Shown: positions 1-9,252 of the stretch, in pieces | Layout of the letters: every line of letters starts with the position of its first letter | Numbering within the stretch: the first letter of the stretch is position 1 | Assembly: GCA_029939545.1 (NCBI GenBank) | Contig: JAOZSS010000011.1 | Span: forward strand, 1-28,895 | Length of the DNA stretch: 28,895 nucleotides | From: Kiritimatiellia bacterium | GTDB taxonomy: Bacteria; Verrucomicrobiota; Kiritimatiellia; UBA8416; JABMPJ01 | Reading direction: 5' to 3' | Notes under the pieces: model-generated | What the model saw: the letters and a program-made list of their open reading frames with translations, nothing else | Databases searched by the model: none | Told to the model about the DNA's origin: nothing | Translations under genes and position numbers: made by a program

Positions 1-2
1 GT

Positions 3-1994
3 TTCGTTCTCGCCTGCACAGGCGTTGTCCTTGCGACTTTCCTCGCCATCGTAATCGGAACCAGAAAAGCTCGTCTCCCGGATCACTGCCGACTCTATGA
101 GGCACGGGACACCCATCCACGCGTCTACCTCGACAGCACAAGACTGGAGAACCTGCGTGAGAGTGCGTTCAGCACGCATGCCTTTATCTGGACACAAGTC
201 GTCTCATGGGTATCGGAGCAGGTTGACGCCCAACCACCGGAAATGTTGAAGGGCGACTTCCGGCGTGCTGGAGAACTCATTCCCTATGCGGCACTGTGCT
301 ATCTCGTATCCGGTGATGAAGCCACTCTAGCCCTCGCCACTCGATTCATGTTACGGATCACGGCGCTCAAGGATTGGGGCAACAACAAGGATATTGAAGC
401 CGCACACCTGCTCTACGGGCTTGCCGTTGGCTATGACTGGCTACAGGCGGAGCTTACCGAGGTAGACCAAACGGCCGTGCGCGATAAACTGATCCTTCAG
501 GGCAAGCGATTGCGCAGGCACTGCGGATGGGCACACCCGCCTCTGAACAACCATCGGACCGTCAAGCTCGCCGCACTCGGTGTGACCGGGCTTGCCGTAT
601 ACCCCGAACCGCCGTCTGTCGCGTGGCTGGACTTCGTGAATGACGCATTCAACAAGACCCTCACTTACTATGGCGAAGACGGCATGTCTTGTGAAGGCAT
701 CAGCTACTGGAGCTACACGGTCGAGTATATGCTGAAGTACTTTGTTCCAGCAGACACACTTCTGGGAACACGGTTCATGGAGCATCCGTGGATACGCAAC
801 GCGGCGGACGCCCCCCTCCACTATGCTCTGCCGTTCACTACATGGACACCAACAAACATGTTTCTCAATGTAGCTGATTCGCCCCGCTTCTGCTGGTATG
901 GCCCACACTACCAGCTCTACAAGCTGGCGTCGCTCACGCGCCGACCTGAAATTCAGTTGCTGGCCGAGACGATACAGAAGGCCGACTTCACACGCCATCA
1001 TTCTGACTGGCTTGCCATGCTGTGGTACGACCCTTCTCTGTGCGCACATCCGCCAGGCGAGGCCCCTTTGACCAAGGTCTTCCATGACTGGGATCTTGCC
1101 CTCATGCGCAGCGGATGGGGGCCAGAGGCGACCCTCTGTTCGTTTCGCTGCAGCCCAATCGGGGGCCATCAGGCAGAGCGCATACGCCGCCCCGTCTACC
1201 CCGGCTCAGGGCACTGTCATCCCGATGCAAACAGCTTCACGATCTTCTCCCGCGGCGAGTGGCTTGCCGTTGACGCCGGGGCGACACTCACCAAACGAAC
1301 CCGTGACCACAACACCCTGCTTCTCAACGGTGTCGGTCAACTGGGCGAGGGTCAGCGTTGGCTACGCGGTCGGGTTCAATTTTCTCAGGCTCGCAAACCA
1401 CGCCTGGTCTTCAAGCACAGCACCCCCGATTACGAGTATCTCGTAGGCGATGCATCCCATGCCTATCGCAAAGAAGCACGCCTGGGGAAGTTCCTCCGCC
1501 ATTTCCTGTACGTAAGACCAGACACAGTCGTTATCCTGGATCAGATCGAGACAGAACAGCTCTCATCCGTCGACTGGCTTCTCCACACACCGGGAGCTAT
1601 CCGTTTGATCGACGATGCATCCGCTCAGATACAGAGAGAAGACGGCGGCCTTCATGTGGCCTGGACGGCAGCAAGCACCATTCGCGGTACGGCCGACACG
1701 CAAGAGGTGGAAACAGAGTATCCTGGAATGGATTGGCACTCCCTCAACGTCCTGTCCCTGCATGTCGACACCATGGAGCAGACGTGGATAGCGACGGTGC
1801 TCATCGCTACAGATCCAGGCAAACAGCCCACTGTTGACTTCAGCACGCCGAGCCCAACAGCCCTGGAGATTGTCGTGCAGCGGGAAGAGGAATCACTGGA
1901 GATACGCTTGGATGACATTCATCCGACAGGGGCCGTTTCGCACGTTCCTTTGCGGATTGGCGTTCGTGTTGGGAACGACTCCCCGCAGGGCTGA
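3..1994 (+). CDS. Heparinase II/III-like protein, membrane-anchored, 5' end outside window
   Basis: The reading frame is open back to the first bases of the window, giving at least 663 residues; the first in-window ATG (243) is internal, so the true start lies upstream. The first ~15 residues are a hydrophobic segment (VVLATFLAIVIG) followed by basic residues, as in an inner-membrane anchor. Next comes HPRVYLDSTRLENLR, the usual N-terminal opening of heparinase II/III-like and alginate-lyase-like enzymes, then an (alpha/alpha) toroid region rich in Trp and Tyr. The C-terminal half carries GHCHPDANSFTIF and DHNTLLLNG, typical of the heparinase II/III beta-sandwich domain. The family cleaves uronic-acid-containing polysaccharides by beta-elimination. 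Beside a polysaccharide operon, it may trim or degrade the polymer in the periplasm (inference). It converges on the radical SAM gene. Confidence 0.85.
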   Translation, partial: FVLACTGVVLATFLAIVIGTRKARLPDHCRLYEARDTHPRVYLDSTRLENLRESAFSTHAFIWTQVVSWVSEQVDAQPPEMLKGDFRRAGELIPYAALCYLVSGDEATLALATRFMLRITALKDWGNNKDIEAAHLLYGLAVGYDWLQAELTEVDQTAVRDKLILQGKRLRRHCGWAHPPLNNHRTVKLAALGVTGLAVYPEPPSVAWLDFVNDAFNKTLTYYGEDGMSCEGISYWSYTVEYMLKYFVPADTLLGTRFMEHPWIRNAADAPLHYALPFTTWTPTNMFLNVADSPRFCWYGPHYQLYKLASLTRRPEIQLLAETIQKADFTRHHSDWLAMLWYDPSLCAHPPGEAPLTKVFHDWDLALMRSGWGPEATLCSFRCSPIGGHQAERIRRPVYPGSGHCHPDANSFTIFSRGEWLAVDAGATLTKRTRDHNTLLLNGVGQLGEGQRWLRGRVQFSQARKPRLVFKHSTPDYEYLVGDASHAYRKEARLGKFLRHFLYVRPDTVVILDQIETEQLSSVDWLLHTPGAIRLIDDASAQIQREDGGLHVAWTAASTIRGTADTQEVETEYPGMDWHSLNVLSLHVDTMEQTWIATVLIATDPGKQPTVDFSTPSPTALEIVVQREEESLEIRLDDIHPTGAVSHVPLRIGVRVGNDSPQG

Positions 1995-2058
1995 TATTCA
2001 CCGTTCCATACGCCGGTTGAACATATCGCCCTTCGGGCGGGCATTCGACCAGATCGGT

Positions 2059-2139
2059 TGTCATCCCGAGCGAAGCCGAGGGTTCTCGGTGTAACGGAGC
2101 ATGGTAAACTGGAGATCCCTCGGCAAGCTCGGGATGACA
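2059..2139. repeat. Imperfect inverted repeat between convergent genes
   Basis: The left arm (2059-2082, starting TGTCATCCCGAGC) and right arm (2117-2139, ending GCTCGGGATGACA) are near-perfect reverse complements, differing by a small indel, with about 34 bases between them. It occupies the only gap between the convergent heparinase and radical SAM genes. It could act as a bidirectional terminator or be a dispersed palindromic (REP/MITE-like) repeat. No T-tract is evident. Confidence 0.75.
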
Positions 2140-2199
2140 GGCTCTACTCTCTCATTCTCAAGAAATACAATCTTCTATAGGTTCAAGTTGTTCTCTGCC

Positions 2200-3351
2200 T
2201 CAGCTCACGGCCAGGCTGAACACGTTGGGCTTGCGGTATTCTCTGTGGCAGCAACGGTTGCAGTGTCTGAACAAGCCATTTTTCAGCATGTGACGACGCA
2301 CCGCACGAAAGGTCGCTCCGTTCCAACAGGTGTCCGGTGATGTGCCTGGATAACGGCCCAGATACACCCCTTGGCAGGGACCCATTTCCCCGCGAGGAGA
2401 AATATCCATCCGCCGCCAGGGGCTGAGACAGAGATCAGGGAAGGAATGGTCAGGAGCGTCGTAGTACCCCTCGACATCCTCGTCTGAGAGGGCGGGTTCA
2501 AATCCTACCTTGATGCGAGAGAGAGACCCCGCCACAAGCCGGCCGACCATGGTCCGAACAAGGGATCCATCAAGATCGTCGGCTTGGCGAAGCGGCCTTG
2601 ACAGGTCCACCCGTGTCGACAAGCATTGCAGGAACTCACCCACCTCACATTCCTCACGTTCGAAAACGAACATCGGATGCTGGAAGCGGATCTCACGGCA
2701 GCCGATCCGTTCAGCTTCCTCTACGGTCTCTTCCATCTGGTCTATGTTGAATTTGGATATCACACATTGCGCGCGTATCAGCGGCCTCGAAGCGCCCTTG
2801 TCTTGCTTCAACTGCCGAATCAGCCGCACCCCTTTAGCGAGTCGATCAAAGGACTCTCCACGAATGCGATTGTGCGTATCGCGCGGTCCATCCAATGAAA
2901 CAATGATCCTGTCGATACCGCTCTCAACCAGTTCGGCTGCTCGATCCTCGAGCAATACGCCATTTGTGTTCAGTGACACATACAGCCCTCTCTTCTTTAT
3001 CGCCTGGATCATGGGGACTAGCGATTCTGAGAGCAACGGCTCTCCTCCCGTTATGTAGAAGGAAGGGCCAAAACCGGCCAAAGCTTCAATCAGCTCGCAC
3101 CACTGCTGTGTCGTTAGCTCCTGTCTTGTAACGCCATCCTCTTCTGCCCACAGACTCCGGGCAACATTCTCCCCCCTGTCGTAACAGATTCGACAAGCGA
3201 GGTTGCATTGCATGGTCGGCCTGAGCACCACCAATATCGGAGGCGGACTCCAACCACTGCGTGAGCGGCGGGTCGCGGTGCGACAGTTTCGAGCCACCCT
3301 CTTGAGACCTGAGAGCCAGTACTCATAAAATAAATTTGGGTGCCACATCAT
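2200..3351 (-). CDS. Radical SAM/SPASM domain protein
   Basis: A protein of about 383 residues. The radical SAM cluster motif CNLACRIC (CX3CX2C, Cys49/53/56) binds the [4Fe-4S] cluster that cleaves S-adenosylmethionine. It is followed by YITGGEPLL, the SAM-contacting GGEP motif. The C-terminus has a SPASM-like set of cysteines (CLSPW, GPCQG, DTCWNG, HCNRCC) for auxiliary Fe-S clusters. The frame is open up to 3450, but that would overlap the upstream glycosyltransferase; the ATG ATG pair at 3351/3348 leaves a 28-base gap and is preferred. It is last in the polysaccharide operon. The substrate cannot be read: SPASM proteins modify peptides or small molecules, so a polymer or sugar modification is only an inference. 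Confidence 0.85.
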   Translation of the reverse strand: MMWHPNLFYEYWLSGLKRVARNCRTATRRSRSGWSPPPILVVLRPTMQCNLACRICYDRGENVARSLWAEEDGVTRQELTTQQWCELIEALAGFGPSFYITGGEPLLSESLVPMIQAIKKRGLYVSLNTNGVLLEDRAAELVESGIDRIIVSLDGPRDTHNRIRGESFDRLAKGVRLIRQLKQDKGASRPLIRAQCVISKFNIDQMEETVEEAERIGCREIRFQHPMFVFEREECEVGEFLQCLSTRVDLSRPLRQADDLDGSLVRTMVGRLVAGSLSRIKVGFEPALSDEDVEGYYDAPDHSFPDLCLSPWRRMDISPRGEMGPCQGVYLGRYPGTSPDTCWNGATFRAVRRHMLKNGLFRHCNRCCHREYRKPNVFSLAVS

Positions 3352-3379
3352 GCTTCGACCGTTCCGATTCCAGATTTCA

Positions 3380-4477
3380 TCAGGCAAGCGCGCGATATTG
3401 CTGCGCATACGCCTCCAGCATAGTGCGAAGCTGGAACTGTTTCTCAACACGCTCCCCTGCCCGTTTTCCCATCTGCTTTGCAGTAGCAGGATCTCTCAGA
3501 AGGAAGGCGATCCTGTCGGCCAGTGCGTCAGGATCGCCCGGCTCTACAAGAAATCCTTCCTTCTCATTTCTAACCATTTCGCACACACCTCCAACATCAC
3601 TAGCCACCACGGGCTTGTGCGCGGCCATGTACTCCAATATGCAGATGGGCAGCCCTTCGTGAAAACTGGAAAGCACACAGACATCGGCCTGTGAGATAAT
3701 AGCGCCCACTTCTGTGGTACCCACGACAAAACGAACGTTGCGATCGAGGCCCTGTTCGGCTACCAGTGCCTGAATCGTGCGTAGTCTCCGGCCACTGCCG
3801 GCCAAAATGCACTCCACGCTCGTGAACGCCTCCGCTATTTGCCGCATGGCACAGACAAGGGAATCCTGATCCTTTGGCTTTTCGAAACGCGCGGCCATGA
3901 CAACAACAGGCCCATCAGATAATGGTGAGGGCGCGCACGCTGCCTCACGGTCATCGGTAGACGGGTGCATGGGCATCGGCTCAACGCCGTACGGAATGTG
4001 TATCAGCGATGCCCTGGTGCCAAGCTGCGCCCGTAGCCGTTCGACCTGTCGCTGCGAGACGCCTATGGCAACATCGCAGCGACGAAGGAGGGCAGAGTGC
4101 AGTGCTTGTTTGCCTGGCGACAGGCGGACGTGTCCGCCATGCAAGGACACGACCAGGCGCGCGGGGAGGGCGCCAAGACGAGAGGCCAGGGAGAAGAGAA
4201 AGAGCGATGTGAAGTCGTGGGTGTGCACAACATCAGGGCTGAAATCAGCTATGATACGCTTGAGACGTATCGCAGCGGCAACATCCACACCTCTTTTCTT
4301 GGCAAGAAACGACAGAGCGTAGCCATCCTGGCATAGCGGATCATAGTAGGGTCCCCGCTCCCGGAGACAACACACATGCATGTCGAAGCCATTCCCGTGA
4401 AGCCCGCGGATCAGCGCATTGAGGAAGCGCTCCTTGCCGCCGATGCCCATCCCCCACGTTATGTGAAGTACTCTCAA
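3380..4477 (-). CDS. GT4-family glycosyltransferase
   Basis: A 365-residue GT-B fold enzyme. The N-terminal acceptor domain starts MRVLHITWGMGIGGKERF with the glycine-rich loop of GT4 enzymes. HTHD (85-88) and SLHGGH (111-116) follow. The C-terminal nucleotide-sugar domain has the retaining EX7E motif in HEGLPICILEYMA (Glu274 and Glu282). It would transfer a sugar from a nucleotide donor to a lipid-linked intermediate at the cytoplasmic face of the inner membrane. The start is TTG at 4477, preceded by a purine-rich AGGAG stretch. It lies 22 bases downstream of another GT4 gene and 28 bases upstream of the radical SAM gene, so it is part of one operon. Donor and acceptor are unknown. Confidence 0.9.
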   Translation of the reverse strand: MRVLHITWGMGIGGKERFLNALIRGLHGNGFDMHVCCLRERGPYYDPLCQDGYALSFLAKKRGVDVAAAIRLKRIIADFSPDVVHTHDFTSLFLFSLASRLGALPARLVVSLHGGHVRLSPGKQALHSALLRRCDVAIGVSQRQVERLRAQLGTRASLIHIPYGVEPMPMHPSTDDREAACAPSPLSDGPVVVMAARFEKPKDQDSLVCAMRQIAEAFTSVECILAGSGRRLRTIQALVAEQGLDRNVRFVVGTTEVGAIISQADVCVLSSFHEGLPICILEYMAAHKPVVASDVGGVCEMVRNEKEGFLVEPGDPDALADRIAFLLRDPATAKQMGKRAGERVEKQFQLRTMLEAYAQQYRALA

Positions 4478-4499
4478 AGCCTACCCGTCTCCTGTCTCG

Positions 4500-5729
4500 C
4501 TATGTGACACACGATCGCTTGCTCTTCTCAAACAGACCCGCCAAGCGCACTACATTTGTGTGAACATTAAAATTCTGCGCTAGATTCTCTCTGGCCCTCG
4601 CAGCCAGATCCAGGGCGAAGCCACCCTCATCAACCAAGCGGGCGATCGCATGCTTCAGCGCCTCCGCATCCCGAGGAGGAACCAGCAAACCTGTGCGTTC
4701 ATGAACAACGACCTCGGGGATCGCGAATACACCGGTGGCCACAACAGGCACACCAGAGGCCTGTGCCTCGAGAATAACGTTTGGCAACACATCATGCGAT
4801 CCTGAGGCGGGGTCCAGCGATGGCGCGGCAAGCACCGTGGCCTGTGCAAGATAGGCGGACACCTCGGCCTCCGAACACTCACCGACCAACTCGACCCGAC
4901 CGGTTAGACGATGCTCGGCAATCAGCGAACGAAGCTTCGACGCTTCGCGGCCGGCACCAATCAATACGAGCCGAAAAGCGCGGCCCTCATCGGCCAAAAG
5001 ACGACAGGCGTCAACCAGGTAATGGAATCCTTTTGTGGCCACAAGCCTTCCAACGCCCAGAACCAGCGGACACTGTGTGTCAGGACTGCGATTTGCCATC
5101 TGTGCTTTGAAGCGCTCGAGTTCCAAACCGTTGTAGAGAAGAATCAGCTTCTTTCTATCGACATCGGGAAGAAGCCCTTGAAGGTAGTCTACACTGCACG
5201 TGGAGTTCAACACCACGAAAGAGGCGGCATTGGCCTTCCGTCGCAACAGTATCCTGGTGTGGAACAGGTCATAGGCGTGGAAGGCAAAACTGAACGGGAT
5301 TCCGGTCAGACTAGAGACGGCCAATGCAGCAGTTGCAGGATAACTGGCCCAGTGCGCATGGATGTGCTCGTAACCTCCCGAGGCGATGATGTGGGCAATA
5401 CCCAGGCTTCGCGTGAAGGCCAGCAACGACTTGACCATGACAGCCGGCCTATACCACGTGTCGGCAACCAGTGCGCCTGCCAGCCTAAAACAGGTAGCGG
5501 GAGAACGCGTCAAGGCACGAACAATGGCTGATACCCGCACAAAGGGTGTGTAGACAACTGACGCATCAACACCATCTTCCCGGTCTGGTTGGCGACGGAG
5601 CGGCGACGGGGCCGAGGCAATCGGGAAAATCGTCACCTCATGTCCAAGGCGTACCAGTTCATTGATCTCACGGCGAACGAACGTCTGGTACTGCTGTGGG
5701 AACCGGGATACCAAGTAGGCCAACTTCAC
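4500..5729 (-). CDS. GT4-family glycosyltransferase, WcaL-like
   Basis: A 409-residue GT-B glycosyltransferase. The opening MKLAYLVSRFPQQYQTFVRREI resembles colanic-acid-type WcaL and amylovoran-type enzymes (SxFPxxxxTFVxxE). HIHAHWAS (123-130) and AFHAYDL (149-155) follow. The C-terminal half has GVGRLVATKGFHYLV. The usual EX7E pair reads D313 to E321 (HDVLPNVILEAQASG), so the first glutamate is replaced by aspartate. The start is GTG at 5729 with a strong GAGGAG ribosome-binding site that sits across the end of the flippase gene, so the two are translated together. Likely adds a sugar to the polysaccharide repeat unit. Confidence 0.88.
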   Translation of the reverse strand: MKLAYLVSRFPQQYQTFVRREINELVRLGHEVTIFPIASAPSPLRRQPDREDGVDASVVYTPFVRVSAIVRALTRSPATCFRLAGALVADTWYRPAVMVKSLLAFTRSLGIAHIIASGGYEHIHAHWASYPATAALAVSSLTGIPFSFAFHAYDLFHTRILLRRKANAASFVVLNSTCSVDYLQGLLPDVDRKKLILLYNGLELERFKAQMANRSPDTQCPLVLGVGRLVATKGFHYLVDACRLLADEGRAFRLVLIGAGREASKLRSLIAEHRLTGRVELVGECSEAEVSAYLAQATVLAAPSLDPASGSHDVLPNVILEAQASGVPVVATGVFAIPEVVVHERTGLLVPPRDAEALKHAIARLVDEGGFALDLAARARENLAQNFNVHTNVVRLAGLFEKSKRSCVT

Positions 5730-5739
5730 GAAGCACTCC

Positions 5740-7209
5740 TCATTCTCGTGTCCCGGTTTTCACGCAGCGGATCGCCCCCAGCCTTGGCAGCCCCCAGCAG
5801 ACCAGGTACAGAGATCCGAAAACCCCAAGAAACGCCACGGAGGATAGCCACCCGGGCAGCGACACGGAAAGCGCTATGGTGAGCGCTACTACAGAGGCGA
5901 TTCCCCCGGGGAGTGCAGTCCGGGCGAACAGAACGCCGGGCGAATACGTCGGCAGCCTTGGCAGAAGCAAAGACAGCATCGACATCTCAGCGCCCAGATA
6001 CGCCAGCGCTGCACCGACTGGACCCAGGGACCGTGCGGCGGCAAGCAGAAGCAAAATGCTCATGGTGGTACCGACAGCACGGATCAGCATCACGCGTTTC
6101 TGGTCATCCGCAGCATAGGCCAGTCGTTCAATCAGCACGTAGCCAAAGCTGAAAGGAATGGCGGCCGCCAGAATGACGAGAACTGTCCCCTGCCCGGCAA
6201 ACGCTTCACCAAACAGCAACATGAGCAACCGCTCGGCATTCAGCCCCAGGAGCACACAGAGCGGCACGCCAATCCAGGTGATGATTCGGATCAGCAAGTT
6301 GACCACGCGCCGCAGGCTGTCCGTGCATTCCGTACGAAGCCGAGACAGGGTGGGAAAAGCGGAGACAGCCGTAAGCATCCCCAATGCCGCACACCCCTCG
6401 AAAATCTTCATGGCCCCACCAAATATGCCTGCGGCCTCGGCCCCGTGGAAGTGCTCCATCGCCACTATGCCCGAGCCAAGGTAGACCACGGTAAGCACGC
6501 GGCCCCCAGCGATGGGAGCCCCCCGCCGCAACATCAACCCAATCACACGAGGATTGAACGACATGCCTACCGGATGCTTCAGGATACGGCAGAGAAGCGC
6601 TCCTCCGATCAGAAGCACGACCGCTCGCAGCGTGTAGGCAACCGCAACGCCCACCAGGCCCATTCCACACCACACCGCCGCAACGGCAAGGATGAGCCCC
6701 ACTGTGTGGCAGAACATCTGAACATAGCCAGCCAAGTGCACGCGCTCAAGCCCCTGTATGACCGACAGGTAAGTATCGCCGCACACCTGGGCGATCATGC
6801 CCAGGCCCATGATCGCAGCAGCATAGGACACAGGAGAAGGTCCCTTTAGCCACGCAACCCCACCAACAAGAACAAGACAGAGCGATACGGACGCCAGCCC
6901 TCGCCACGCAAGAGCGTTTGCGGCGTAGCGTTCTCCGTCCGGATTCTGAGTCGAAATAGCTTTGACAATCAGAACATCCGAGCCAAAGACAGACAACCGC
7001 GCCGCAAACTCCATCAGCACCAACACAAGACAATATAGCCCGAAACCTGCCAACCCGATGAAGCGAGTCATAATCGCTGCCAGAATGAGCGCACTGGCCT
7101 TCCTGACCACAAATCCGCCATAGAGAGCCAGCGATCCGACTGATATCCGTCGGAACGGTTGATGGGACTCTGGCGCGCTGGATATGGCCGGTACCTGCAT
7201 ATCAGTCAT
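5740..7209 (-). CDS. Wzx-like polysaccharide flippase (MOP/MATE superfamily)
   Basis: A 489-residue integral membrane protein with about 12-14 hydrophobic segments spread over its whole length, e.g. LVLVLMEFAARLSVF, VSLCLVLVGGVAWL and the C-terminal TIALSVSLPGWLSSVAFLG. The N-terminal GSLALYGGFVVRKASALIL resembles the first helix of RfbX/Wzx O-antigen and exopolysaccharide translocases. It should move lipid-linked oligosaccharide from the cytoplasmic to the periplasmic leaflet. Its start overlaps the deacetylase gene by 8 bases and its stop lies 10 bases before the next glycosyltransferase. A Wzx gene implies a Wzy polymerase and an initiating sugar-phosphate transferase; neither is in this window. 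Confidence 0.85.
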   Translation of the reverse strand: MTDMQVPAISSAPESHQPFRRISVGSLALYGGFVVRKASALILAAIMTRFIGLAGFGLYCLVLVLMEFAARLSVFGSDVLIVKAISTQNPDGERYAANALAWRGLASVSLCLVLVGGVAWLKGPSPVSYAAAIMGLGMIAQVCGDTYLSVIQGLERVHLAGYVQMFCHTVGLILAVAAVWCGMGLVGVAVAYTLRAVVLLIGGALLCRILKHPVGMSFNPRVIGLMLRRGAPIAGGRVLTVVYLGSGIVAMEHFHGAEAAGIFGGAMKIFEGCAALGMLTAVSAFPTLSRLRTECTDSLRRVVNLLIRIITWIGVPLCVLLGLNAERLLMLLFGEAFAGQGTVLVILAAAIPFSFGYVLIERLAYAADDQKRVMLIRAVGTTMSILLLLAAARSLGPVGAALAYLGAEMSMLSLLLPRLPTYSPGVLFARTALPGGIASVVALTIALSVSLPGWLSSVAFLGVFGSLYLVCWGLPRLGAIRCVKTGTRE

Positions 7210-8041
7210 GCTGACACGAAGCGCGGTCAGCTTGCAACCAGTTCTCTATCGACGTGAAACTGAAAGTCTCGGTCACCCAACGTAGTCTCGACAGTGCACG
7301 GGAGACATACAGCCTCCTTCGGACAGTCTTCATGGAGAGAGAAGTCAGGGGCGGGTCAGTCGCCAACCACTCGTAAGGATGAAGATACAGGCAACCGGGG
7401 CGTCCCTCTCGCTCACAGCGCGCCAGCAATCTTCGGATCATCGCCCTTGGAAGCACCCGAAGATAGAGTCCTCCGAGCACCCCAATCTGGAGTCGTCCCA
7501 ACGCGAGAAGAGGAACGCTCACTTCGGCCAGCCCAAACTGTTGGCACACGGCGGGTGGGGAAGCGTCGAGTGACATCCGAAGACTGGAATCGTAGACCGC
7601 GCCCCGTTCTGCCAACGCCTCGAAACACCACGTCATATCAGGAGACAACGAAAACCAGGGCGCTCGATAGCCGCGACATGGCCGCTGAACAATGTCTTCA
7701 ATGAGGCTGAAGGAATCTGACAGGTCGCGCATGAAGGCGGCTCTGTCCAACGAATCAACTCGCGTGTGGCGCATGCCATGTGAGGCGATCTCGTGCCCCG
7801 CGGAAGCACAGCTCATCAAAACAAAACGTATCTTCTCTGCGTCTTCGCCAAGAACAAAGAACGTCGCACGAGTTCCCGTACGCTCAAGCTCATGCAATAG
7901 CAGCGTCAATGCCTTCTCGAGATGACGTCCTGTTTCACGACGGGATACAGACAGACCTCTGTGCCAGTCTTCAACATCGAACGTGAGCACATGCTGCGCG
8001 CATGGCCTGCCCGCAGTCAGTCCCGTCTTTGAGGTCGCCAT
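7202..8041 (-). CDS. Polysaccharide deacetylase (NodB/CE4 family)
   Basis: A 279-residue CE4 carbohydrate esterase. The catalytic-base and metal motif is FDVEDW (Asp22, Asp25). The metal ligands are in ASHGMRH (HX3H, His88/His92). RGYRAPWFS supplies the CE4 motif 3 (RxxP type). The family removes N- or O-acetyl groups from amino sugars. The DVED form and the context match the exopolysaccharide-linked deacetylases found in XrtA/PEP-CTERM-type loci, though no exosortase gene is visible. A TTG 9 bases upstream could also start it; ATG at 8041 is preferred. It overlaps the upstream GT2 gene by 25 bases and the flippase by 8, typical of a tight operon. No signal peptide is evident. Confidence 0.88.
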   Translation of the reverse strand: MATSKTGLTAGRPCAQHVLTFDVEDWHRGLSVSRRETGRHLEKALTLLLHELERTGTRATFFVLGEDAEKIRFVLMSCASAGHEIASHGMRHTRVDSLDRAAFMRDLSDSFSLIEDIVQRPCRGYRAPWFSLSPDMTWCFEALAERGAVYDSSLRMSLDASPPAVCQQFGLAEVSVPLLALGRLQIGVLGGLYLRVLPRAMIRRLLARCEREGRPGCLYLHPYEWLATDPPLTSLSMKTVRRRLYVSRALSRLRWVTETFSFTSIENWLQADRASCQHD

Positions 8042-9141
8042 GTAGCCCAATCTCGCCCCGAGAGTGCGTCAAACACCCCCAAGGCAGCACCAAGATTCGA
8101 AAGCGCAAAATACCGAAAGAGAACCAGCACTCTACCCACTCTTCTGCCCTGCGCGAGATACCCAAGACATGCGAGCGAGTAGCACGAGACCTGAACGACG
8201 AGACACCACCTGAAGAAAGGGTCACTCAGCAGCAACATATTGCTGATCAGCAGCCCACCCAAGATAACCCCTCCGAACCATCGACATACCTTATGCGAGA
8301 ACAGCAATAACGAGCAAAGCGGAAACCGTATAGGATTCAGGAGTCCCCTCTCCTGCCACACCCCCCTCATGGCGCGTGCCACGGTGCGACGGCGCCGGGC
8401 GAGTGCTTCGCCCTGCCGTGTTGAAGACGGCTCTTCACTCGCAACTGCAGCCGCCTCGTACGTCACTTTCATGCCCGACTTGAGGACCCTCAAGACCGCT
8501 ACAAAATCATCCGGCACGTTCGACGGAACGCGCATGAAGCAATCGCGACGCACCGCATAGAGGGCGCCATCAGCCCCTATCACACGCCCCAACACTCCCT
8601 CGCCTCGTTTGATCAATGACTCGTAGTAACGGTGTATTCTTTCCGCCCATGCTGATGCCGCACCAGTCCGAACGCTGACCACACGCCGGGAACAGACCGC
8701 ACCGACCTTGTCGTCGGCAAAATGCTGAGCCATTAGCCTTAGAGCACTCGCATCGATCAGAACATCAGCGTCTGTAAAGACGAGGATTTCCGCATCAACC
8801 GCTTCAGCCATGCGGTTGACCGCTTCCGCCTTCCCCAAGCCGTCCTCAAGCCTGATGAGCTGAACCCCTCTGTCTGTGAAGATCGCGACCTCTTCGTCCG
8901 TTCCGTCAATGCTTCCGTCAGAGGCAACAACAATCCTGGTCTTCTCGACAGGGTAGTCCGAAGCCAGAGTATTGCGGATCTTCTGAGCAATACAGGCAAC
9001 CTCATTGCGTGCCGGAATGAGTACCGCCACGTGTGGTTCGTAGGGCACACGACGCTTCCGCTCGAACGGAACAAGCAGGGCCATCACGAAAGGAAAGACC
9101 ACATAGGGGCACACCAATAGCGCCAGAAGCATGTAGAACAC
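8017..9141 (-). CDS. Membrane GT2-family glycosyltransferase
   Basis: A 374-residue processive-type GT2 enzyme. An N-terminal membrane helix (residues 1-25) precedes the GT-A domain VAVLIPARNE. Donor motifs are ASDGSIDG (73-80) and FTDADV (122-127, the metal-binding DxD). PDDF (210-213) stands in the catalytic-base (usually ED) position, and RRRRTVARAMRG (249-260) in the Q/RxxRW-like position. Two to three C-terminal membrane helices follow (about 270-340). First gene of the polysaccharide operon. The start is GTG at 9141 or ATG at 9132; both give the same domain. It probably builds or extends the glycan at the inner membrane. Confidence 0.87.
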   Translation of the reverse strand: MFYMLLALLVCPYVVFPFVMALLVPFERKRRVPYEPHVAVLIPARNEVACIAQKIRNTLASDYPVEKTRIVVASDGSIDGTDEEVAIFTDRGVQLIRLEDGLGKAEAVNRMAEAVDAEILVFTDADVLIDASALRLMAQHFADDKVGAVCSRRVVSVRTGAASAWAERIHRYYESLIKRGEGVLGRVIGADGALYAVRRDCFMRVPSNVPDDFVAVLRVLKSGMKVTYEAAAVASEEPSSTRQGEALARRRRTVARAMRGVWQERGLLNPIRFPLCSLLLFSHKVCRWFGGVILGGLLISNMLLLSDPFFRWCLVVQVSCYSLACLGYLAQGRRVGRVLVLFRYFALSNLGAALGVFDALSGRDWATWRPQRRD

Positions 9142-9199
9142 CCAGATAATGACCTCTCTTTCGGAAGGGATGCTTGAGGAATCTTGTGACTATGAGCCC

Positions 9200-9228
9200 A
9201 TACTAGTCGAAGCTAAGAGCAAACTCAA
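9200..9228 (-). promoter_or_regulatory. Candidate sigma70 promoter of the polysaccharide operon
   Basis: Read on the minus strand: TTGAGT (9228-9223), a 17-base spacer, TAGTAT (9205-9200). Each hexamer matches consensus at 4 of 6 positions and the spacer is ideal. It lies about 60 bases upstream of the first gene of the operon. Confidence 0.4.
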
Positions 9229-9252
9229 GACAATGACGCTTGGATGTCGAAT

